Shown: piece by piece, positions 34,479 to 43,740 of the stretch
Position numbering within the stretch: position 1 is the first letter of the stretch
Layout of the letters: each line of letters opens with the position of its first letter
Assembly: GCF_025685415.1 (NCBI RefSeq)
Contig: NZ_JAGSYB010000001.1
Coordinates: 2,728,001 to 2,792,000 of the forward strand
Direction: 5' to 3'
Length of the DNA stretch: 64,000 nucleotides
Origin: Terriglobus aquaticus
Lineage (GTDB): Bacteria > Acidobacteriota > Terriglobia > Terriglobales > Acidobacteriaceae
Translations under genes and position numbers: made by a program
The notes under the pieces: model-generated
Told to the model about the DNA's origin: nothing
What the model saw: the letters and a program-made list of their open reading frames with translations, nothing else
The model's database searches: none

Positions 34479-35816
34479 ATGCCCACCATCAAAGCGGTTC
34501 GCGGAACGCGCGACCTTCTGCCGCCCGAAACAGCACTGTGGAACCGCGTGGAGACCGTCGCCCGTGACGTGTTCCGGCGTTACGGATTCGGTGAGATCCG
34601 CACGCCCGTGCTGGAGGCCACCGAGCTGTTTGCGCGCGGTGTTGGTGAAGAAACGGACATCGTTTCCAAGGAGATGTACACGTGGGAGGACCGCGCCCGC
34701 GCCGCCAGTGAAAAGGCGCAAAGCCTGACGTTGCGGCCTGAGAACACGGCCGGCGTTGTGCGCGCCTATATCGAGCACAAGCTCGGCGATACGGGTCAGT
34801 TGCAGAAGCTGTACTACATCGGTCCACAGTTCCGGCGGGAGCGTCCGCAGAAGGGCCGCTACCGGCAGTTCTTCCAGATCGGCGCAGAGGTAATCGGGCC
34901 GGCTACGGCGGGTTCGGAATCGCCGCTGCGCGATGCCGAGGTGCTGGAAATGTTGGCGGCGCTGCTGGACGCGCTGGACATTCCGAGGGCTTCTGCTGAA
35001 AACGATTTTCGCGGCTGGCGGCTGCAGTTGAACAGCGTGGGATCGAGCACGGACCGGCCGCGCTATCTGACCGCACTGCGCGAGGCGCTGCAGCCGGTGA
35101 AGAACCAGATGTGCCCCGACAACCAGAGGCGCGCGGAGACGAATCCGCTGCGCGTTCTGGACTCGAAAGACGAGCAGGACCAGGACATCATCAACGCACT
35201 GCCCAAGATTGCGGACTTCCTGGATGCAGAGTCGACAGCGCACTTTGCCGCCGTCCGCGAGGCGCTGGACGCGTGCGGCGTGCCGTACACGGTGAATCCG
35301 CGGCTGGTACGGGGGCTGGACTATTACACGCGCACCACGTTCGAGTTCACGGTAGACCTGGGCTTGGGAACGCAGAACGCCCTGCTGGGCGGCGGCCGGT
35401 ATGACGGCCTGAGCGAGATGCTGGGCGGCCCGCGCGCGCCCGGTATCGGCTTTGCGATCGGCGAAGATCGCCTGATTCTCACGCTGCAGGCTCTGGCCGA
35501 GGCGCGCGCTTCCAGTCCTGGCGAGATGGTGGCCGCGTCGAAGCTGGACGCCTACGTGGCTCCCTTGAGTGCGGGCCAGAACGCGGCGGCGCTGCGGCTG
35601 GCGCAGCAGTTGCGCGCGGCAGGGTTGAGCGCCGAGGTGGGCGATGGAACGTTTCGACTGAAGAAGTCGTTTGAGGCGGCCGAACGTGTGGCGCGCGCCA
35701 TCGTGATCGTGGGTGAGGACGAGGTGACGCAGCACGTAGCGACGGTGAAGACGTTTGCCACGGGAGAGCAGCGCAAGGTGGCGTTTGCGGAGCTAGCAGC
35801 TGTGCTGCGGGTCTAA
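34479..35816 (+). CDS. hisS: Histidyl-tRNA synthetase
   Basis: 445 aa class II synthetase. The ATG at 34479 (MPTIKAVRGTRDLLP) is where HisRS homology begins; the open frame upstream overlaps the TonB promoter region. Motif 1 region VFRRYGFGEIRTPVLE, motif 2 FRRERPQKGRYRQFFQIGAE, the two histidine-binding signatures (LVRGLDYYTRTTFEF and GGGRYDGLSEMLGG) and motif 3 GIGFAIGEDRL are intact, followed by the anticodon-binding domain from about residue 345. Charges tRNA-His with histidine; essential. Confidence 0.97.
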   Translation: MPTIKAVRGTRDLLPPETALWNRVETVARDVFRRYGFGEIRTPVLEATELFARGVGEETDIVSKEMYTWEDRARAASEKAQSLTLRPENTAGVVRAYIEHKLGDTGQLQKLYYIGPQFRRERPQKGRYRQFFQIGAEVIGPATAGSESPLRDAEVLEMLAALLDALDIPRASAENDFRGWRLQLNSVGSSTDRPRYLTALREALQPVKNQMCPDNQRRAETNPLRVLDSKDEQDQDIINALPKIADFLDAESTAHFAAVREALDACGVPYTVNPRLVRGLDYYTRTTFEFTVDLGLGTQNALLGGGRYDGLSEMLGGPRAPGIGFAIGEDRLILTLQALAEARASSPGEMVAASKLDAYVAPLSAGQNAAALRLAQQLRAAGLSAEVGDGTFRLKKSFEAAERVARAIVIVGEDEVTQHVATVKTFATGEQRKVAFAELAAVLRV

Positions 35817-35956
35817 GCACGAGCCCCGCAGGCCAGGAGTATCGCGTTCCAGACAAGCAGGCAACGCGCGCACTTCGGTATAGGCCGAGATGGTGGTACG
35901 TCACTCCAGCGGAACCTGAGCGGTGCAGGCATCCAACGTCACTGCGAGGTGGTGGC

Positions 35957-36397
35957 GTGGCGATTGGGTTCGACCTGGAGCGATTTGTGGAGGCGCAGCG
36001 CGGGGCGTATGAGCAGGCTTTGCGCGAGATGGAGGCCGGTGCGAAGCGGAGCCACTGGATGTGGTTCATCTTCCCGCAGGTGCGCGGGCTGGGATCGAGC
36101 AGCATGGCGCAGCGGTATGCGATTGCCGGCCGCGACGAAGCAGCGGCGTACCTGCAGCATCCTGTGCTGGGAGGGCGGCTGCGCGAGATTACGGCCGCGG
36201 TCAACCGGATCAAAGGCAGATCGCTGGACGAGGTGTTCGGGTACCCGGACGACCTGAAGTTTCACTCGAGCATGACGCTGTTTGCGGAGGCGGAAGGCAC
36301 GGACGGCATTGTGTTCGCGCAGGCGCTGCAGACGTGGTTCGGTGGCCGGCGCGACGAGGCGACGCTGCGAATGCTGGGAAGCCGGCGAAACGAATAG
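35957..36397 (+). CDS. DUF1810 family protein
   Basis: 146 aa, GTG start with GAGG seven bases upstream. The pattern RFVEAQ..YEQALREMEAGAKRSHWMWFIFPQ..LGSSSMAQRYAI and DEVFGYPDDLKFHSSMTLFA is that of DUF1810, a small soluble family of unknown function. Full length. It lies alone between hisS and a converging gene. Confidence 0.88.
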   Translation: MAIGFDLERFVEAQRGAYEQALREMEAGAKRSHWMWFIFPQVRGLGSSSMAQRYAIAGRDEAAAYLQHPVLGGRLREITAAVNRIKGRSLDEVFGYPDDLKFHSSMTLFAEAEGTDGIVFAQALQTWFGGRRDEATLRMLGSRRNE

Positions 36398-36449
36398 GAG
36401 CGCGGTCGCCACTCCGTTCAAGAGACTCACCGGAGCGAGATGACGCCGA

Positions 36450-39260
36450 TCAGGGATGCGGTGTGCTTTGTGAGCTTTCCGAAGGCGGCGCGGAAGAACT
36501 CGACGCTGGGGGTGCTGCCGCTGCTCCCTCCGACGGCTTTGGTCCGGATGGAGCAGCGGGCGTGGCCCCCTCCGCAGAAGGCGCTTGCGATGCTGCGGGT
36601 GCCTGAGGCGCTGTTGGCGCTTGAGGGGCTGCTGGTGCTGCTGGACCTTGCGGTGCCTGAGGCACTTGCGGGACTGATGACGCGGCCGAACCGGAGTTGG
36701 GAGCGGGTGCGGACGCGGGCTGCGGCAGCGGTGTAGGCAGCTTGACGGCGGCGACGCTGCCGGGATCGTCGCGGAGCTTCAGGTAAAGCGTGCTGCCGTC
36801 GGCCGGTCTGGGAACGGTGAAGCTTGGGTCCGAGAAGCCCGTGGGGACTTCGGCCGGTTGCTGGAAGTCCTGCGTTCCGCTGAAGGATTGCACGAGGAAG
36901 AGCCTGCTTCCCTGCACCGTGCAGCGGTATAGCGTCGACGTGCCGGTTGGAGCCGGAGCGTCGCTGGCATACTGCTGCGGAACGGGCATGCCGTTGGTGT
37001 GAGCGATGGGCGAGCACTGAATGCCGGTGATTTGTGGCACGCGCACTAGCGTCCCCAGCGGAGACCAGTCACCGGGCGTGCCGTCGGCCGCGATGGGTCG
37101 CATCTGCAGCTTGCCAAAGGCGGAGTCGCCGAAGGCCTCCTGCGGGTTGAGCGTGGCGATGGCGGTGTGCTCGTCCTGCAGCATGAGCGAGCTGTCATGA
37201 CCGGAGCTGCCGCCGGAGTTCCCGCCAAGCGAGAGATCGGTGTGGGCACCGCCGGAGGCGGTCGCGACCTCCACCTTTTGCGAACGATCGAAAGGCTTTT
37301 CAGTTTGCAGGACAAAGGTGAGCTTGCCCTGCAGCGGAATCTCGTCCTTGCCGGTGAGCGTGATGGGGAGGGCCCCCTGCTGCGACGCGGCTTCGGACTT
37401 CATGCTGAGCAGCTTGAGTGTGGGGCGGGCGGCTTGTGCGTCGACTTTGACGGGCAGCGTGCGGCCGTCTTTCAGCTTTGCGGTCGCCTCTTCGCCGTCC
37501 TTGGGCGAGACGCCCGATTTGGCGGCGAGGTGAAGGGTGCTGGGATCGTCGCCGTTGCCGGTCGGGGTGAACTCGACCTTGTCGATGACGACGGAAGCCA
37601 CGTTGGCGACGCCGTCGCCGGTGAGCACGGCCTGCGTGTCGCCGGCATGGATGCGCACGGTGGCGAGCTTGATGGCGCCGTTGTACGCGACGAGCGGGAC
37701 CTTGTCCGGGTCGGCCTTGCCGAACTGCTTGACCAGCAGCGAGTAATCGCCGGGTTTGGCTTCCTTGAGCGGGACGGTCACGTCGAGCGTGTTTTTGGAT
37801 TTGTCGTCGTTGCCGTCGGCGGCCTTGAAGCTGACGTCCTGCTTATGGTCACCGGGGCCGACGAGCGCGATGTGTTCGACGCAACCCACGGCATCGCCCT
37901 GGAGCTGGAGCTTCTTGTCCTGGCCGGCAATGGCTTCGGTATCGCCGACGACTTTGAAAGTGCCGCTGTCGGTCTGCTGCAGCTTGAGCGTGGGGCCCTG
38001 GAAAGTGTCGAAGCCCCAGTTGCCATGGACGGTGCCGCTGATGATCTTGTCGCCGGTGGTCACCGGCTTTGGATCGTTCGCTTGCGCGACGAGACCGCCT
38101 TGAAAGGCGTCGGGCTTCAGCGGGATGTCGGTCGCGCCGGAGCTGCGGTCCAGGTGCAGAGAAAGATTGCTAGCAAAGCCGGTGGAGAACAAGAGCGGAG
38201 CGCCGGTCACGGGCAGGGCCATGTTCGGTTGCAGCAGGCATGCAACCTGGTTGGGCGTTTGCGCGCGCAACTGCGGCGGAATGTTCTTCTGCACAGCGGG
38301 CAGGCCGACGACGATTACGGTCTTCGGCTTGTTGAACGACGGCGGCGTGTTCAGCTTCAGGTTCAGGGTCTCGCCCTCTGGAAAGGTGAGGCCGGGAATG
38401 TACTGGTAGTCGGGGCTGCTGCGCAGGTTGCCGACGAGGCGCACCACATCGACGATGGCGCCAACGTAGGCCGAATAGGCACCGCCGCCGACGGCCTGGG
38501 TGTAGGAAGCCTGATTCACCAGGTCGCCTGCGCCGTTGTTCGAGAGTGCCTGCGCCAGGTTCTGACCCTGCGTGTCGCCCAGGATGACCGGCGCGCTGGC
38601 CTGGGTGAGGCAGCCCACCTGTTGGTTCACGGGCTGCTTGAAGCAGTCGTCCTTCACCTTGAGGCCGAGCGCGGCGGCGAGCTTGGTGGAGCGGTCCTGA
38701 ATGGCCTTCGCGTCGTCCGGGTTCACCGTTTTCATGGCGGCCAGGTAGCGTTCGATGCGCTGCTGCTCAAAGGACGCCTCGTTAAGGTCGGCATCCGCGC
38801 GGATGAACTGGCCGGGCTTCTGCTTCACGGTGGAGCGCAGCGAATTGAAGTCTCCGCCGGTCTCAGGAGCAAGGAAGAGCAGGGCCTGTTGCGCACCTTC
38901 CGGCACGGTGACAAAGGTGCCTTCGCGCGCTTTCTTGTCCCAGGTTTCGACCTTGGTGAACCAGTTGTCGGGCGGTTCGTTGGTAGTGCCGCGCAGAAAG
39001 GCGACCACGAGCAGGAGGTGGTTGGACTGATCGGCGGGCAGGTCCGCGTGGATCCAGAGCTTGTCACCACTTTGCAGGTTGGGCACCTGGCCGATGGGCA
39101 GGGTTTTGCCGTTGCGGGTGACGCGCACGCTGACCTTGGGTCCGGTCAGGTTGAAGGGCGCGGGATCGTCTGCGTGCGCCAGCGGGGCAGCGAGGCAAAG
39201 AGCGGCAAGGCAGAGGGCCAAACGGAAGCAGGAGCGTGCGAACGGGCGCGCAAACGTCAT
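36450..39260 (-). CDS. Large exported protein of unknown function
   Basis: 936 aa. Signal peptide at residues 1-30 (CFRLALCLAALCLAAPLAHA). The body is beta-rich: an N-terminal part with VSVRVTRNGKTLPIGQVPNLQSGDKLWIHADLP, a helical insert near 150-250 with several Cys, and repeated short strands resembling Ig-like folds (about 430-720). The last 130 residues are low-complexity Pro/Ala/Gln/Ser. Similarity to polysaccharide-export or S-layer proteins was considered but no family could be recognised. It has no obvious operon partner; the lactonase-type gene upstream is followed by its own terminator. Confidence 0.7.
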   Translation of the reverse strand: MTFARPFARSCFRLALCLAALCLAAPLAHADDPAPFNLTGPKVSVRVTRNGKTLPIGQVPNLQSGDKLWIHADLPADQSNHLLLVVAFLRGTTNEPPDNWFTKVETWDKKAREGTFVTVPEGAQQALLFLAPETGGDFNSLRSTVKQKPGQFIRADADLNEASFEQQRIERYLAAMKTVNPDDAKAIQDRSTKLAAALGLKVKDDCFKQPVNQQVGCLTQASAPVILGDTQGQNLAQALSNNGAGDLVNQASYTQAVGGGAYSAYVGAIVDVVRLVGNLRSSPDYQYIPGLTFPEGETLNLKLNTPPSFNKPKTVIVVGLPAVQKNIPPQLRAQTPNQVACLLQPNMALPVTGAPLLFSTGFASNLSLHLDRSSGATDIPLKPDAFQGGLVAQANDPKPVTTGDKIISGTVHGNWGFDTFQGPTLKLQQTDSGTFKVVGDTEAIAGQDKKLQLQGDAVGCVEHIALVGPGDHKQDVSFKAADGNDDKSKNTLDVTVPLKEAKPGDYSLLVKQFGKADPDKVPLVAYNGAIKLATVRIHAGDTQAVLTGDGVANVASVVIDKVEFTPTGNGDDPSTLHLAAKSGVSPKDGEEATAKLKDGRTLPVKVDAQAARPTLKLLSMKSEAASQQGALPITLTGKDEIPLQGKLTFVLQTEKPFDRSQKVEVATASGGAHTDLSLGGNSGGSSGHDSSLMLQDEHTAIATLNPQEAFGDSAFGKLQMRPIAADGTPGDWSPLGTLVRVPQITGIQCSPIAHTNGMPVPQQYASDAPAPTGTSTLYRCTVQGSRLFLVQSFSGTQDFQQPAEVPTGFSDPSFTVPRPADGSTLYLKLRDDPGSVAAVKLPTPLPQPASAPAPNSGSAASSVPQVPQAPQGPAAPAAPQAPTAPQAPAASQAPSAEGATPAAPSGPKPSEGAAAAPPASSSSAPPSESSQSTPHP

Positions 39261-39321
39261 GCTCTGTAGGACGCCGGCAGAGACAGGGATGTTGCGGAAC
39301 GAAGGTGGTATGGCGTTGTCG

Positions 39322-39350
39322 CCGGCGGAACGGTTTGGCCGTTCCGCCGG
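39322..39350 (-). terminator. Terminator after the lactonase-family gene
   Basis: CCGGCGGAACGG / CCGTTCCGCCGG, perfect 12-bp stem with a five-base loop, 35 bases past the stop of the minus-strand gene. No clear T run on the minus strand. Confidence 0.6.
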
Positions 39351-39384
39351 GCCGTGAGGTCGTCCTGTGAGCGCTCCCAGCCCT

Positions 39385-40557
39385 TTAGGCGAAGACGACG
39401 CACATAGGGCGCGGCGCGGGGTACTGGTGCACCGGTGCGGAAAGTTTGCCGGTGGCGCGGTCGCGCGCGAGCACGGTCAGATCCTTGCTTTCCTGGTGCG
39501 AGATGACCATCCAGCGATCGGTGGGGTCGAGCGTGATGTGGCGGCAGTTCCGGCCGCCGCTGCTGGCGAACTCGAGAGGTTTGAGCGACGCGGGGTTCTT
39601 TGCATCGGTGGCGAAGACAGCAATCGTATGGTCGGCGACGCGGTTGCCGCAGTAGACGTTGCGGCCGTCGCGCGAGACAGCAACCTCGCCGACAAAGGCC
39701 GTGTTGGGCGTGAAGCCCTGTGGCAGCGTGGAGTACGACGCGAGCGGCGTGAGCGTGCGGGCGTGCGCGTTCCAGCGGAGGACGTCCACGTTGGAGGTGA
39801 GTTCGTCGGTGCTGTAGATCAGATCGCCTTTGGGCGAGAAGGCGATGTGGCGCGGACCGGAGCCGGGCTTGGCCGACCAGAACGGCGTCTGTGCCGGACG
39901 GATGACGGAGGTAGCGGGGTCGAGTTCGTAGACGAAGATGCGATCGAGGCCTAGGTCGTTCACGAGCACGGAACGGCCGTCGGGCGTGACCTGGGCGGAG
40001 TGGGTGTGCGGCGCTTCCTGCCGGCCCTTGTAGGGACCGCTGCCGTGGTACTGCTCGTGCGACACGGCTTTCTCGAGCGAGCCGTCGGCGGCCACATGGA
40101 ACGACGTGACACTGCCGCCGCCGTAGTTGGCGACAACCACCGTGCGACCGTCGGGCGAGACGGAAAGGTGGGTGGGGCCGGAGCCGCCGGTCTCAAGCTG
40201 GTTCAGCTTGCGGAGCTTGCGTGAGCCTGGTTCAACGGCGAACGCGGTCACGGGGGCGTTGGGCGAGTCGATCTCGCTGACCGCGTAGAGGAAGGTCGAT
40301 CCGCCGCGGCGGGAGAGCGCAAGAAAGGTGGGGCTGGCGAGCTCGGCAGCAAGCTCCAGCGGACCGATGGTGCCGTCGGTGGCGTTCCAGTCCGCAACGT
40401 GAATGCCGACGCCCGACTCGGTCCCGATGGTGCCGATGTAGATGCGGCTGGAGGTCGCCGTGGCGGCAGGCAAGGCGCGCAGGAAGCGCGGAGCAGCCAG
40501 CGCTGCGCCGCCTGCTAGGCCGGAAGCGAGAAGGGCACGGCGGGAAACAACGGACAT
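39385..40557 (-). CDS. Lactonase-family beta-propeller protein, Tat-exported
   Basis: 390 aa. Twin-arginine-like signal (SRRALLASGLAGGAALA), then a seven-bladed propeller of the 6-phosphogluconolactonase (Pgl, YbhE-like) family: IYIGTIGTESGVGIHVADW, GSGPTHLSVSPDGRTVVVANYGGGSV, HTHSAQVTPDGRSVLVNDLGLDRI, GPRHIAFSPKGDLIYSTDELTSNV and GRNCRHITLDPTDRWMVISH. Exported members are common in soil bacteria and are thought to open sugar lactones; the phosphorylated substrate of cytosolic Pgl is unlikely here. GAGG five bases before ATG. Confidence 0.85.
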   Translation of the reverse strand: MSVVSRRALLASGLAGGAALAAPRFLRALPAATATSSRIYIGTIGTESGVGIHVADWNATDGTIGPLELAAELASPTFLALSRRGGSTFLYAVSEIDSPNAPVTAFAVEPGSRKLRKLNQLETGGSGPTHLSVSPDGRTVVVANYGGGSVTSFHVAADGSLEKAVSHEQYHGSGPYKGRQEAPHTHSAQVTPDGRSVLVNDLGLDRIFVYELDPATSVIRPAQTPFWSAKPGSGPRHIAFSPKGDLIYSTDELTSNVDVLRWNAHARTLTPLASYSTLPQGFTPNTAFVGEVAVSRDGRNVYCGNRVADHTIAVFATDAKNPASLKPLEFASSGGRNCRHITLDPTDRWMVISHQESKDLTVLARDRATGKLSAPVHQYPAPRPMCVVFA

Positions 40558-40640
40558 GAAGACCTCACGGGAAGGATCCCTACCAGCATCGCATGGGCCG
40601 CGGGCAGGTCTCGCGCACGGGCCTTCGCGTGGCTCTTGCG

Positions 40641-42200
40641 CTAGCCGGCGGCCTGGGCGGCGCCTGGCTTGGGTCGGGAGAGCAGGAAGGCCAGCGGAGC
40701 GCAGCAGAAGGCGACAAAGGCGAGATATCGGAAATCGTCGACGTAGGCCGCGATCTGGGACTGCGCGTCGAGGCCGCGGCTGATCAGGTCGTAGGCGCGC
40801 TGCATGGCCAGGTGCGGCCCCGCGTGCATGCTCATGCGCTGGCTGTAGCTGTTGTAGGCGCGTTGGAAGTACGGGTTCGCCGGCGTGAACGAATGCAGGA
40901 GGCTGAAGCGATAGGTCTGCGCATGACGCTGCGCGATGGTGTTCATCCAGCTAATGCCGACGCTGCCGCCGATGTTGCGGAGGAAATTGAAGATGCCGCT
41001 GCCGTTCTGCACCTCGTCCTTGGGCAGGGTGCCCAGCGCGAGCTGGCCCAGCGGGACGAAGCACATGGAGATGGCCGCGCCTGAGACGACAATGGGCCAG
41101 AAGAGCGACCACGGCGAGATGTCGAGCGTGAAGCCGCTGAGCCACATGCCAGAACCGCCCAGGATGGCGAAACCGAGCGCCACAAACCAGCGCGGATCCA
41201 GCTTAGAGACAGTGGCGCCGACCACGATGGCGGACACCATGGCGCCCAGGCCGCGCGGACTGACCACCAGGCCTGACTTGGTGGCGCTGTAGCCGAGCAG
41301 CGTCTGGTAGAAGACCGGCAGCACCGTCGTGATGGCGTACAGCACCAGCCCCAGCAGAAAGATGAGCAGGCAACTGAGGCCGAGGTTGCGGTTGCGCAGC
41401 GATCGGAGGTTGACCAGAGGCTTGTCGGCCGTGAACTCGCGGACAAGGAACAGGATGAACGTGACGATCATCACGCCAAATGCGACGCGGATCTTCATGT
41501 CGCCGAACCAGTCGTCTTCCTGGCCCTTGTCGAGGATGTACTGGAGGCAGCCGACCCACAGCGCAAGCGAGCCAAGGCCCAGGCCGTCCAGTTTGCCGGG
41601 CTTGGCATGCTTGATGTAGTCCGGGTCTTCGAGCGTTCGGCTCTGCAGAAACATGGCGAGCAAGCCAATGGGCACGTTGATGTAAAAGGCCCATCGCCAG
41701 GAGACGGCGTCCGTGAGGTAGCCGCCCAGCGCAGGGCCGATGACTGGCGCGACGACGACGCCGAGGGCGTAGAGGCCAAGCGCCTGCCCCTGCTTCTGCG
41801 GCGGAAAGCTCTCGACCAGGATGGCCTGCGCGAGTGGCTGCAGAGCACCGCCGCCGATGCCCTGCAGGGCGCGTGCCGCAAGGATGAACGGCAGCGTGGG
41901 AGCGATGCCGCATAGAAACGAGGCCAGCGTAAAGATGCCGACCGAAGCGATGAGGTAGTTCTTGCGGCCGAACTTCTCGCTGAGCCATCCCGAGGCAGGA
42001 AGGAAGACGGCGTTCGCGACCAGGTAGACGGTGAGCACCCATTCCGCCTCGTCGTTGGTGGACGCGGTGGAGCCCGCGATGTACGGCACGGCCACCGAGG
42101 CGATGGAGGTGTCCATCACCTCCATGAACGTGGCGATCATCACCGCAATGGCGATGAACCACGGGTTCACCTTGGGCTTCTGCGCTCCGGTGGACGGCAC
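40641..42200 (-). CDS. DHA2-type MFS multidrug transporter (EmrB-like)
   Basis: 519 aa from GTG 42200 (GGAG seven bases upstream). About 14 membrane helices. Family motifs: motif A-like GWLSEKFGRKNYL, D1 region MEVMDTSIASVAVPYIAG, and antiporter motif C-like GPALGGYLTDAVSWRWAFYINVPIG. Proton-driven pump of the inner membrane. Third gene of a tripartite export operon: it follows the HlyD-type adaptor by 16 bases and TolC-type protein before that. The terminal region carries extra polar segments before the last helix, as in EmrB. Confidence 0.93.
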   Translation of the reverse strand: MPSTGAQKPKVNPWFIAIAVMIATFMEVMDTSIASVAVPYIAGSTASTNDEAEWVLTVYLVANAVFLPASGWLSEKFGRKNYLIASVGIFTLASFLCGIAPTLPFILAARALQGIGGGALQPLAQAILVESFPPQKQGQALGLYALGVVVAPVIGPALGGYLTDAVSWRWAFYINVPIGLLAMFLQSRTLEDPDYIKHAKPGKLDGLGLGSLALWVGCLQYILDKGQEDDWFGDMKIRVAFGVMIVTFILFLVREFTADKPLVNLRSLRNRNLGLSCLLIFLLGLVLYAITTVLPVFYQTLLGYSATKSGLVVSPRGLGAMVSAIVVGATVSKLDPRWFVALGFAILGGSGMWLSGFTLDISPWSLFWPIVVSGAAISMCFVPLGQLALGTLPKDEVQNGSGIFNFLRNIGGSVGISWMNTIAQRHAQTYRFSLLHSFTPANPYFQRAYNSYSQRMSMHAGPHLAMQRAYDLISRGLDAQSQIAAYVDDFRYLAFVAFCCAPLAFLLSRPKPGAAQAAG

Positions 42201-42216
42201 TAGAGGTCTCCAGTCA

Positions 42217-43737
42217 TTAGCGCAAGAGGACTTTCGGTTCCACGCTCATGCCGGGCGCGAGGCGATCTGCGTCTTTTTGGCCGGGCTTGAAGCGGATGCG
42301 GACGGGCAGGCGCTGCACGACCTTGACGTAGTTGCCAGTCGCATTCTCAGGTGGCAAGAGGCTGTAGATGGCGCCGGTGCCGCCGGGCAGGTCTTCGATG
42401 TAGCCGTCGAACGTTTCACCCAGCGCGTCGACGGCGATGCGAACGCTCTGTCCTTTGCGCATCTTGCGGATCTGCGTCTCCTTGAAGTTGGCCGTGACCC
42501 ATATGTCGTTGGTCTGGGTAAGCGCGAACATCTCCTGGCCGGCGGTGACGCGCGAGGCGACCTGCACCTGCTTGTCGCCGATGATGCCGTCTTCGGGAGC
42601 GTAGATGCGCGTGTACTCCAGGTTCAGCTCGGCCTGGTCCGCCTGCGCCTTATTGCTCTGTGCCTGGGCAATGCGCTGCTGGAGGGTTTGCTGCTGGATC
42701 TCGACCTGGCGCGGCAGATTTTCACGGTCGCGTCGTGCCTGCGCGCGGGCCTGGCCGAGTTGAGCTTCGCTTTGCTGCACGGTGCGCTTTGCGGCCTCGG
42801 CCTGCTGGCGGCGAGCTGCAACCTGAGCGGCCTGCGCGTCGCGCTGGGTCAGGCGCTGATCGTACTGCTCGTAGCTGACCTCGTCTTTGGCCACCAGCTT
42901 GCGGTAGCGAATCTCTTCGCGCTCGGCGTTGGCCTGGTTGGCCTCGGCCTCGTGCAGGTTGGCGACACTGGCAAGGTACTGCTCTTCGTTTTGGCGGACC
43001 TGCGCTTCGGTGCGGACGACGTTCAGGTCAGACTCGATGGCCTGCTCGCGCTGCTGCGTGCTGGTGACGGGCACCTGCGGCTGCTGCGCGCGGATGGCGG
43101 CCTGTGCCTGGTTGTACGCGGCGTCGGCCTGTTCTTTGGACACCTGGTAATCGCGCGGGTCCAGCTGCAGCAGCAGTTGGCCCTTCTTTACGCGGTAGGT
43201 GTTTTCCACGTAAACGTTGGCGACGGTGCCGTTGATGCGCGTTGCGATCGGGTCGGTGTGGCCGTCGACAAAGGCGTCGTCGGTATTCTCATACCCGGCC
43301 AGGTACCACAGCAGAAATGCCGTGATGAGCAGGAGCGGGATGGCGATGAGTACGCCGAGAAAGGTGTAGCGGGCGCGCTTGCGGCGCTGGTCTTGTATGT
43401 CGACGCGCTTCTTCTTCGGCTCTTCGGCGTCATCGTCCCCGCCGCCTTCGCCACCACCACCTTTGTCGCCGCCGCCACCCTTGTCGCCGCCGTCTTTGCC
43501 TCCGCCTCCCTGACCACCCTGCTGGCCGCCACCGTTCTTCTTCAGTTCATCCAGCTCCGCGCGCAGGCGTGCCTGTTCGTCGTAGAGCATGCGCACGACT
43601 AGGCCGGGGTCAGCGCTGGCCTGGGCCGGTGCGCCCTGCGGCGGCTCCGACGGATCGGTTGCGTGCGCGGGCAGAAGGTGTTCCTCGGGTGGCGAGGGCA
43701 AGAGGTGCTCAGGCGAATTGTTGCGATCGTCGGGCAT
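42217..43737 (-). CDS. HlyD/EmrA-type membrane fusion protein
   Basis: 506 aa. The ATG lies three bases after the TolC-type stop. Order: a cytoplasmic N-terminus of about 105 residues with a striking Gly/Lys/Asp-rich run, one membrane helix (FLGVLIAIPLLLITAFLLWYL), a barrel-sandwich half-motif (VDGHTDPIATRINGTVANVYVE), a long coiled coil (about 190-360, rich in Gln, Ala, Arg), the second half-motif (ARIYAPEDGIIG-type) and the beta-barrel (VTANFKETQIRKMRKGQSVRIAVDA). It bridges the MFS pump and outer-membrane channel. The Gly-rich cytoplasmic extension is not usual for EmrA. Confidence 0.92.
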   Translation of the reverse strand: MPDDRNNSPEHLLPSPPEEHLLPAHATDPSEPPQGAPAQASADPGLVVRMLYDEQARLRAELDELKKNGGGQQGGQGGGGKDGGDKGGGGDKGGGGEGGGDDDAEEPKKKRVDIQDQRRKRARYTFLGVLIAIPLLLITAFLLWYLAGYENTDDAFVDGHTDPIATRINGTVANVYVENTYRVKKGQLLLQLDPRDYQVSKEQADAAYNQAQAAIRAQQPQVPVTSTQQREQAIESDLNVVRTEAQVRQNEEQYLASVANLHEAEANQANAEREEIRYRKLVAKDEVSYEQYDQRLTQRDAQAAQVAARRQQAEAAKRTVQQSEAQLGQARAQARRDRENLPRQVEIQQQTLQQRIAQAQSNKAQADQAELNLEYTRIYAPEDGIIGDKQVQVASRVTAGQEMFALTQTNDIWVTANFKETQIRKMRKGQSVRIAVDALGETFDGYIEDLPGGTGAIYSLLPPENATGNYVKVVQRLPVRIRFKPGQKDADRLAPGMSVEPKVLLR

Positions 43738-43740
43738 GGG

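Noticed and set aside
37167-39269. 700-codon plus-strand frame opposite the 936-residue exported protein
   Set aside because: Antisense shadow. The minus-strand frame has a proper signal peptide and normal composition; the plus-strand one does not.
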